Shown here piece after piece: positions 1 to 4,361 of a stretch of 5,558 nucleotides of DNA. The DNA is taken from assembly GCA_040081265.1 (NCBI GenBank), contig JBEBGV010000144.1, positions 1-5,558 on the forward strand, in the 5' to 3' direction. Below the pieces are notes generated by a model. The model made no database searches and was not told the origin of the DNA. It was given only the letters and a program-made list of their open reading frames with translations. The DNA is from JBEBGV01 sp040081265. Its GTDB lineage: Bacteria; Acidobacteriota; Vicinamibacteria; Vicinamibacterales; UBA2999. Within the stretch, counting starts at the first letter, position 1. Each line of letters starts with the position of its first letter. The position numbers and the translations under genes are program-made.

Positions 1-240
1 GCAATGGTTGCAAAGACTGCTACGGAGTCCATCTGGCTCGTTGGGGAGATCGACTACCGTGACGCCTTTGGGAATTACCACCGCAGCGGATACGGTCGCA
101 TCTACAGCGCGAGTGCTGAACGATTCGTCCAAGACCCATCCACTAATAGCCTGAACTACGATCGACCGCTCACCGACGCTGAAATAGAACAACGCGGCTA
201 TCAGAACCAAAACACTAAAGGCGACTCCGCATACCTCTAA
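1..240 (+). CDS. Hypothetical protein, C-terminal part (5' end probably outside the window)
   Basis: The frame is open from the window edge to a TAA at 238-240. The first ATG is at position 4, but no ribosome binding site can be seen before it, and the reading frame probably continues upstream. The visible 78 residues are soluble, without membrane segments. They contain the stretches EIDYRDAFGNYHRSGYGRIY and LNYDRPL. This resembles the C-terminal soluble part of membrane-anchored hypothetical proteins often found in proteobacterial genomes and islands, where a Y-x-D-x-F-G-x-x-H segment follows two N-terminal membrane helices; that match is from memory and not a search result. No function can be assigned. 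The gene points the same way as the helicase gene, but more than 600 bases separate them, so a shared operon is unlikely. Confidence 0.6.
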   Translation, partial: AMVAKTATESIWLVGEIDYRDAFGNYHRSGYGRIYSASAERFVQDPSTNSLNYDRPLTDAEIEQRGYQNQNTKGDSAYL

Positions 241-725
241 GTACGCGAATCCCGCCTTTGGGCGTGATCCGATCTAGTAGACGGGTCTCTGACGCTGCAT
301 GAGTCACTGCGCGGCGCTCAAAGGCGGCCCGGCTGATCTGGCGAAGCGTAGAATGCCGGGCACCACCGCTGACGCTGAACTGAACCTTTGGGGCGCTCTT
401 ACCGTAAGAAGCACCACGGGCTCTTTCGGCTACTCGATCCGGTGGTGTGGGTGATATGGGGGGACCGTGCGGCAGCAATTCTTGTCCGGGCTGTCCTAGC
501 TGATATCCACTTAAAACACTGGAGAGTCAGTAGCTGTGAGAGTTGTAGCGATACGGTCGGACAGCCGAGACACCCTCAAAGCGCTGTCGGAATACATCCT
601 GATACATGTTTGCTCTTGTACGGGCGTCGGCAATTTGCTACCGTCATTCTTCGGTTCACCGTTAGTGGCCTTTCCAGGGTGAGTCGACCGGCAGGTTCTG
701 AATTGCCACGCCAACGCACTACCGT

Positions 726-748
726 TCGGCAGCTTGGCACGCTGCCGA
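726..748. repeat. Inverted repeat, 8-bp arms
   Basis: TCGGCAGC (726-733) and GCTGCCGA (741-748) are perfect reverse complements around a 7-base loop (734-740). The direct repeat ACGCACTA occurs at 714-721 and again at 748-755, so it brackets the hairpin. No T-run follows on either strand, which argues against an intrinsic terminator. It may be a protein-binding site or part of an origin; the sequence alone does not decide. Confidence 0.6.
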
Positions 749-811
749 CGCACTAACCCGCTTACAACACACATACACATACCGGCCTTCAAGAAGAACG
801 GAGGAAGGCAC

Positions 812-838
812 CCCGCCCCAGGAGCGCTCCTGCGCGGG
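812..838 (+). repeat. Extended hairpin around a 14-base perfect palindrome
   Basis: CAGGAGCGCTCCTG at 819-832 is its own reverse complement. CCCGC (812-816) and GCGGG (834-838) can extend the stem on the outside, with a short unpaired step (817-818 and 833). It lies about 55 bases before the helicase start. A perfect palindrome fits a dimeric regulator site or a cruciform near an origin, and as RNA it would form a leader hairpin. Confidence 0.55.
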
Positions 839-839
839 T

Positions 840-882
840 CCATAGGCACTCTCACACTGGCGCGGGTTCGCCCGCTCTATGG
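840..882 (+). promoter_or_regulatory. Leader hairpin with TTCG loop overlapping the helicase ribosome binding site
   Basis: GCGGG (862-866) and CCCGC (871-875) pair around a TTCG tetraloop (867-870). An outer pairing, CCATAG (840-845) with CTATGG (877-882), reaches into the GGAGG at 881-885. If it forms in the mRNA it would cover the first two bases of the ribosome binding site, so it could reduce translation of the helicase. The left side of the outer stem has 16 unpaired bases, so the full structure is less certain than the inner hairpin. Confidence 0.4.
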
Positions 883-885
883 AGG
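881..885 (+). promoter_or_regulatory. Ribosome binding site that sets the helicase start
   Basis: A perfect GGAGG sits 7 bases before the ATG at 893-895. It decides the start: the same frame is open back to a TTG at 734, but that earlier start has no such site, and the extra 53 residues look like translated non-coding DNA. Confidence 0.8.
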
Positions 886-892
886 TCTTCGT

Positions 893-2278
893 ATGTACAC
901 GCGTACCGCGCACACGGCTGCGCTTGATAACTTTCGACTCGCAGAGCACTACTTGGCCTATCGTGCTTCGCTTGGCACGGAAGGTCTCGCAGGCCTATAC
1001 CGCCATCAGAACCGCTGGCTGACCTACTCCGGGGGCATCTACCGGGAGATCGCAGCGCAGAGCCTGGAACAAGATCTCCAGTTGTATATCAAGAGAGTTA
1101 TTGACCAAGAGCAAATCATGGCGCGACAGAACACGCTGGCTCAGGCCACTGTGCGCCTTACCAAGGAAGTCCTGATGGCCTTGGGCGGCTTGATCGAACT
1201 GGACAGCGCAGCTGACCTGCCGCTCTGGATCGGTCCGACTACGCCGCAGCCAGTCACTCGGATCGTCACAAAGAACCTACAAGTCCTTGTTGACCGGCGC
1301 TCAGGAAGGCTAGACATTGCTCCTCTAACCGCACAGTGGATATCGACCGTACAGATACCCGTAGAGTTCCCAACCAGCAAGGAGCATGCGGCATGCCCAC
1401 ACTGGGAACACTTTCTGGCGACGACTATGGAGGGAGATCAGGACCGAATCGATCTACTGCAGGAACTGGCTGGCTATCTACTGACAAGCGACACCTCACT
1501 TCAAAAGTTCGTGATCCTGGAAGGTGAGGGCGGCACTGGGAAGAGCACGTTCATCCGCACCCTAACAAGACTGCTCGGAACGGACAACGTGTCGAACGTT
1601 CCGCTGGAACAGTTCGCGGAGCGCTTTGCGCTGGCGCAGACGGTAGGCAAATTGGCGAACGTATGCGGTGATATGGGAAAGGTGACAGACAGGGTCGAAG
1701 GCCACCTCAAGATGTTCACCGGCCAAGACCGGATGCAGTTTGAGCGGAAGTTCCAGACACCCTACTTCGCCGCGCCCACTGCCCGCTTGATCTTCGCGAC
1801 GAACGAGAGGCCCGCATTCACGGATCGCACGGACGGCATCTGGCGGCGGTTGATTTTGATCCCCTTCAACCGGAGAGTGACTGCTGAGGACCGAAGGGTC
1901 GGTATTGAGCAGGCTCTCGATCAAGAACTACCGGGCATCCTTCTGTGGGCACTCCAGGGGCTAGTGCGACTGGTACAGCGGAATGCGTTTACGGAGCCAC
2001 GCATCGCCAGGACGGCCCTGGAGGAGTTCAAAGCCGAGGCCAACCCGGCGCGCGCGTTTCTGCTCGAACACTACGTTGCCGATCCAGATGGGGTGGTAAC
2101 GATCGATGAAGTCTACAGGCACTACCTTGAAGCGCGCGGGACCGAGATGCACGCGCCTCTAACTAGGTCTCCGTTTGGAGCGGAGGTAGCAAGAGCCTTT
2201 CCCGGACTCTCCAAGACGAAAACCAGAACCACTGAAGGACAGCGCGTCAACGCATACAAAGGCCTGAAGGCGGCTTAG
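893..2278 (+). CDS. D5/P4-family superfamily 3 replication helicase (phage/plasmid 'primase' C-terminal type)
   Basis: This 461-residue protein is a hexameric-type DNA helicase of the SF3/D5 class found in satellites, phages and plasmids. A D5_N-like part (about 30-190, with WLTYSGGIYREI at 42-53) precedes the ATPase. Walker A is GEGGTGKST at 211-219, a Walker B-like LANVCGDM is at 254-261, and motif C/sensor 1 LIFATNERP is at 299-307 with Asn304. Arginines follow at IWRR (317-320). The C-terminal segment (about 382-457) has the winged-helix-like pattern of the family, ending GQRVNAYKGLK. No archaeo-eukaryotic or TOPRIM/zinc-binding primase domain is visible, and the protein is shorter than P4 alpha-type fusions, so it is probably helicase only and needs a separate primase. 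It likely unwinds the element's origin, perhaps in the structured region just upstream. Family assignment is firm; the exact role is inferred. Confidence 0.92.
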   Translation: MYTRTAHTAALDNFRLAEHYLAYRASLGTEGLAGLYRHQNRWLTYSGGIYREIAAQSLEQDLQLYIKRVIDQEQIMARQNTLAQATVRLTKEVLMALGGLIELDSAADLPLWIGPTTPQPVTRIVTKNLQVLVDRRSGRLDIAPLTAQWISTVQIPVEFPTSKEHAACPHWEHFLATTMEGDQDRIDLLQELAGYLLTSDTSLQKFVILEGEGGTGKSTFIRTLTRLLGTDNVSNVPLEQFAERFALAQTVGKLANVCGDMGKVTDRVEGHLKMFTGQDRMQFERKFQTPYFAAPTARLIFATNERPAFTDRTDGIWRRLILIPFNRRVTAEDRRVGIEQALDQELPGILLWALQGLVRLVQRNAFTEPRIARTALEEFKAEANPARAFLLEHYVADPDGVVTIDEVYRHYLEARGTEMHAPLTRSPFGAEVARAFPGLSKTKTRTTEGQRVNAYKGLKAA

Positions 2279-2295
2279 GCCGTCAATGCTTCAGC

Positions 2296-2324
2296 GAACA
2301 GGGGGCGACTACCGCCCCCTGTTC
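2296..2324. terminator. Bidirectional hairpin between convergent genes
   Basis: GAACAGGGGGCG (2296-2307) and CGCCCCCTGTTC (2313-2324) form a perfect 12-bp stem with the 5-base loop ACTAC. It lies 17 bases after the helicase stop and 9 bases after the recombinase stop on the other strand, so it can serve both. Neither strand has a T-run after the stem, so it is not a textbook intrinsic terminator. It may instead protect 3' ends or weaken read-through between the two converging genes. Confidence 0.65.
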
Positions 2325-2333
2325 CGTTCGTGC

Positions 2334-3209
2334 CTATCGAACGCGATTCAGTATCGACAGCCCTTCGTGCGGCCGCTGCAGATCCTCGGTGAGTAGGTGC
2401 AAATAGCGCATGGACGTACCAACTTCAGAATGCCCAAGCACCATCGACAGCCGGACGACGTCCCCACCGTGTTTCAGGTACTGCGTTGCAAAGGTGTGGC
2501 GAAGCCGGTGAAATCCAGTCTTCGGCCCACCAAGCTTGCGCTGTAGGCAGTAGTAGCTACGGAGGGCGTTCCGCTGGTGCCACTTCCCACCCTGCCGCTC
2601 GGGGAACATCAGGTGAGAACGAACGCCGGACACCTCGGACGCTTTTTGGAAGCGATACAACCGCTTTCGCAGGTCCGTGGAGAAGGGAACGCGGCGCTCC
2701 TTGCGCCCTTTACCCATCACGGTTAGCAGAAGATTGTCGAAGTCAAAGTCTGCGATGCGAGCGGACAACATTTCATCCACGCGGCAGCCGGTATCGAGTA
2801 ACGCACACACAAGGGTGTGGACTCGGCATTCATTGAACGTGCGCGCTTTGAAGGTCAGCAGCGCCCGAATGCGGTTGTCGTCCAGCGTTGCGATTAGGCG
2901 CTTCTCAACCCGCAAGGTCTTGAGCTTTGCCCGCTCCGGGGTGTGCCCCTGCTCATGGAGCCAACCACCAAATACATTGAGCGCCCGGAGCCAGGTATTG
3001 CAGGTCACTGGAGCCACGCCACGATCCCGTAGAGCAACGACAAACTGCTGGAGGGCCGCAGTGGTCAACCGCGACGGTAAACCTTCCCCAGAAGCGCGGG
3101 AGAAGGCCAGCCATGCGGCTTGGTACCAAGCAACGGTCTTGGGCGTGACGTTTTGGAGGTAGCGACGCTCGCGGAGGAACTGCTGAAAGAGAAGATTGAG
3201 GTCCTGCAT
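2334..3209 (-). CDS. Tyrosine recombinase / integrase of the element
   Basis: This 291-residue site-specific recombinase should integrate and excise the element. The N-terminal SAM-like core-binding domain spans about 3-88 (FLRERRYLQNVTPKTVAWY, then ALNVFGGWLHEQG). The catalytic domain, about 105-285, has the full residue set: Arg143 in DTGCRVDE, Lys167 in MGKGRKERRVPF, His234 and Arg237 in HRLRHTFAT, His260 in LGHSEV and nucleophile Tyr269 in SMRYLHL. It is XerC/D-sized and lacks the long N-terminal arm-binding domain of lambda-type integrases, so recombination may need only core sites. The start ATG has a weak AAAGGA 12 bases upstream (3222-3227); no other good start is in reach. It is transcribed away from the tRNA-Arg gene 70 bases upstream, the usual layout when the tRNA 3' end is the attachment site. 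It converges on the helicase gene. No excisionase gene is recognised beside it. Confidence 0.95.
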   Translation of the reverse strand: MQDLNLLFQQFLRERRYLQNVTPKTVAWYQAAWLAFSRASGEGLPSRLTTAALQQFVVALRDRGVAPVTCNTWLRALNVFGGWLHEQGHTPERAKLKTLRVEKRLIATLDDNRIRALLTFKARTFNECRVHTLVCALLDTGCRVDEMLSARIADFDFDNLLLTVMGKGRKERRVPFSTDLRKRLYRFQKASEVSGVRSHLMFPERQGGKWHQRNALRSYYCLQRKLGGPKTGFHRLRHTFATQYLKHGGDVVRLSMVLGHSEVGTSMRYLHLLTEDLQRPHEGLSILNRVR

Positions 3210-3257
3210 GGAGACAGAAGGTCCTTTCAGACCGTCACGTCTCCGGGGTTTCCTCGT

Positions 3258-3280
3258 AACTACTTGCGTAGCAAGTAGTT
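3258..3280. repeat. Perfect inverted repeat at the tRNA 3' end (candidate attachment core or tRNA hairpin)
   Basis: AACTACTTGC (3258-3267) and GCAAGTAGTT (3271-3280) are perfect reverse complements around GTA. The last base is shared with the terminal A of the CCA encoded by the tRNA-Arg gene. No T-run follows on the tRNA strand (the sequence goes on ACGAGGAAACC), so it is a poor intrinsic terminator. It can also be read as 8-bp arms around a 7-base centre (GCGTAGC), the geometry of tyrosine recombinase core sites. Its position between integrase and tRNA makes it a candidate crossover or binding site; this is inference. Confidence 0.6.
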
Positions 3281-3356
3281 GGTGCGCCCTGCAGGATTCG
3301 AACCTGCGACCTCCTGGTTCGTAGCCAGACGCTCTATCCAGCTGAGCTAAGGGCGC
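3280..3356 (-). tRNA. tRNA-Arg, anticodon ACG
   Basis: All cloverleaf parts can be read on the minus strand over 77 bases. The 7-bp acceptor stem pairs GCGCCCT (3350-3356) with AGGGCGC (3284-3290). The D arm begins GCTCAG and closes with GAGC, the anticodon stem TCTGG/CCAGG has one G-T pair, and the T arm is GCAGG-TTCGAAT-CCTGC. The anticodon loop CTACGAA gives ACG (3320-3322), which after deamination of A34 to inosine reads CGU, CGC and CGA. The discriminator base is A (3283), and CCA is encoded (3280-3282). The gene is intact, so if it is the integration site the element has restored the tRNA sequence at this end. Its 3' end faces the integrase gene. Confidence 0.97.
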
Positions 3357-3412
3357 GCGGGGGGAATGTGCATGCCCCCTCTTGGGATCATGGGGGCGCG
3401 CACAGAAGTGGA

Positions 3413-3418
3413 ATTATA
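3413..3418 (-). promoter_or_regulatory. Candidate -10 element for tRNA-Arg
   Basis: Read on the minus strand, a perfect TATAAT lies at 3413-3418, 56 bases before the mature tRNA 5' end. Transcription would then start about 50 bases ahead of the tRNA, leaving a leader to be removed by RNase P. No good -35 box is seen at 17-19 bases; the best match, around 3437-3442, is weak. In this GC-rich gap of 115 bases between divergent genes a perfect -10 is unlikely to be chance. Confidence 0.5.
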
Positions 3419-3471
3419 GCCTGATCACCGGTCCGGGACGAAGTTTGCCCGGTCCGTGTACGCTCTCTGCC

Positions 3472-3843
3472 ATGGCAGATCCCGTTCAGGCCACCGTGGA
3501 CTCCATCGGCATTCCGGTGGCCACGCGCCACATCTTCCTCTGCACCGACCCGAAGACGCCGAAGTGCTGCGACGGCCCCCGGAGCCTCGAAGCCTGGGAC
3601 TACCTGAAGCGACGGCTGAAGGAACTGGGCCTTTCGGAGAAGGGCGGCGTGCTCCGGACGAAGGCGGACTGCCTGCGGATCTGCGCGGAGGGTCCGGTGG
3701 CGCTCGTCTACCCGGAGGGCACGTGGTATGGCCGCTGCGACCCGCCGGTGCTGGAGCGCATCATCCAGGAGCATCTGGTCGGCGGCCGCATCGTGACGGA
3801 GCACGTGATCACGGAGCATCCGCTGTCGGTGGCGGGCCAATGA
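3472..3843 (+). CDS. Thioredoxin-like [2Fe-2S] ferredoxin family protein
   Basis: This 123-residue protein belongs to the thioredoxin-fold [2Fe-2S] ferredoxins, small cytoplasmic electron carriers. The fold pattern is clear: RHIFLCTDPKTPKCC at 19-33, a helix around 38-53, then TKADCLRICAEGPVALVYPEGTWY at 63-86 and a C-terminal helix PPVLERIIQEHLVGG. Likely cluster ligands are Cys24, Cys33 (or neighbouring Cys32), Cys67 and Cys71, a C-x8-C...C-x3-C pattern. Cys89, in the WYGRCDP motif, is an extra cysteine where the family more often has a non-cysteine residue. The start is the ATG at 3472; no ribosome binding site is obvious. An in-frame TTG at 3382 would add 30 unlikely residues. The stop overlaps the start of the next gene (ATGA, 3840-3843). 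Its place first in a moaB-moeA operon suggests an electron-transfer role linked to molybdenum cofactor or a molybdoenzyme; that is inference. Confidence 0.9.
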   Translation: MADPVQATVDSIGIPVATRHIFLCTDPKTPKCCDGPRSLEAWDYLKRRLKELGLSEKGGVLRTKADCLRICAEGPVALVYPEGTWYGRCDPPVLERIIQEHLVGGRIVTEHVITEHPLSVAGQ

Positions 3844-4361
3844 GTGCGTCGGAGCCCAGCGCTGTTTCTGAGCACAGAGCGGCCGCGCCGACGCGCGTGG
3901 GCGTGTTTGTGCTGACGGTCAGCGACACGCGCACGGAGGCCACGGATTCAGCCGGCCGGGCGATTCGGGACCTGCTGACGGCCGAAGGGCACGTCGTGGC
4001 TGGCAGCCGCATCGTGAAGGACGACCCGGCGGACGTCCGGGCCACGGTCGAAGCGGCGCTGGCGGATCCCGCCGTCCAGGTGGTCATCACCACGGGCGGG
4101 ACGGGCATCACCTCGCGCGACGGCACCTATGAAGCCGTGGCACACCTGCTGGAGAAGCGGCTCGACGGCTTCGGCGAGTTGTTCCGTTCGCTCAGCTACC
4201 AGGACATCGGCCCTGCCGCGATGCTCAGCCGGGCCGTGGCAGGCACGGTAGGCCGGAAGGCCGTCTTCGTGCTGCCGGGTTCGGAGCACGCGGTCCGCCT
4301 GGCGGTCACGAAGCTCATCCTGCCGGAGCTCGGCCACATCGCTCAGCAACTGGCCAAATGA
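3840..4361 (+). CDS. moaB: MoaB/MogA-family molybdopterin adenylyltransferase
   Basis: This 173-residue cytoplasmic enzyme should adenylylate molybdopterin with ATP, giving the MPT-AMP that MoeA uses for metal insertion. The MoCF_biosynth (MPT-binding) fold covers about 18-168. VGVFVLTVSDTR is at 20-31, the binding loop ITTGGTGITSRD is at 83-94, and LPGSEHAVRLAVTKLILPELGHI is at 145-167, all typical of the family. The first 17 residues are variable. The LPGS...LILPELGHI ending is closer to MoaB than to MogA, but the two are hard to separate by eye and the reaction is the same; some MoaB proteins, including that of E. coli, are thought inactive. The ATG overlaps the ferredoxin stop, and its own stop overlaps the moeA start (ATGA, 4358-4361), so translation of all three genes is probably coupled. 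The frame is open upstream to about 3456, but that part is an out-of-frame shadow of the ferredoxin. Confidence 0.92.
   Translation: MSASEPSAVSEHRAAAPTRVGVFVLTVSDTRTEATDSAGRAIRDLLTAEGHVVAGSRIVKDDPADVRATVEAALADPAVQVVITTGGTGITSRDGTYEAVAHLLEKRLDGFGELFRSLSYQDIGPAAMLSRAVAGTVGRKAVFVLPGSEHAVRLAVTKLILPELGHIAQQLAK

Larger units (their letters stand above)
241..892. other. Gene-poor region with inverted repeats upstream of the helicase gene
   Basis: No convincing gene lies in these 652 bases. The longest open frames (388-756 +, 511-855 -, 215-478 -) look unlike proteins and overlap one another. One small frame, 536-682 (+, GTG start, 48 residues), has a GGAGAG at 521-526 with 9-base spacing and is the only candidate small gene. 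Structure increases towards the helicase start: a hairpin at 726-748, an 8-base direct repeat (ACGCACTA at 714-721 and 748-755), a 14-base palindrome at 819-832 and a hairpin at 840-882. GGCTGTCC at 489-496 is inverted at 559-566, with a related GCTGTCGG at 583-590. In satellites and plasmids with D5/P4-type helicases the origin can lie near the helicase gene, so this is the best place in the window for an origin or operator. That is inference only. Confidence 0.5.
1..3280. mobile_element. Right end of a tRNA-Arg-integrated element (partial)
   Basis: The stretch carries a D5/P4-type replication helicase and a tyrosine recombinase whose start codon faces the 3' end of an intact tRNA-Arg gene 70 bases away. 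Integration at the 3' end of a tRNA gene, with the integrase just inside the element, is the established pattern for many satellites, genomic islands and integrative plasmids. G+C is visibly lower than in the molybdenum cofactor operon on the other side of the tRNA. No capsid, portal, terminase or conjugation gene is visible, so the element type (phage satellite, island or plasmid-like) is undecided. No second copy of the tRNA 3' end was found by eye within 1-3250, so the left boundary must lie outside the window. The right boundary, at or just inside the tRNA 3' end, is inferred. Confidence 0.75.

Noticed and set aside
388..756. 122-residue open frame on the plus strand
   Set aside because: It starts at TTG without a good ribosome binding site, has a low-complexity Arg/Ser-rich composition, shows no recognisable motif and runs into the hairpin region.
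511..855. 114-residue open frame on the minus strand (and its overlapping neighbour 719-949)
   Set aside because: Composition is unlike protein, several frames overlap one another here, and no family motif is visible.
734..892. Upstream in-frame extension of the helicase from a TTG start
   Set aside because: The extra 53 residues look unlike protein, contain the palindrome and hairpin arms and start without a ribosome binding site, while the ATG at 893 has a perfect GGAGG at 7 bases.
2486..3162. Plus-strand open frames opposite the recombinase
   Set aside because: They are antisense to a gene with a complete catalytic residue set and have no motifs of their own.
1..3250. Second attachment copy (repeat of the tRNA 3' end or of the AACTACTTGC arms)
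   Set aside because: Only short chance matches were seen, such as ACTACTT at 948-954 inside the helicase gene; the left end must be outside the window.
3382..3471. TTG start that would add 30 residues to the ferredoxin
   Set aside because: The added residues do not match the family's N-terminus and cross the probable promoter region of the divergent tRNA.
3456..3839. Upstream extension of the MoaB frame
   Set aside because: It is an out-of-frame shadow of the ferredoxin gene; the ATG in the ATGA overlap at 3840 gives the normal family length.
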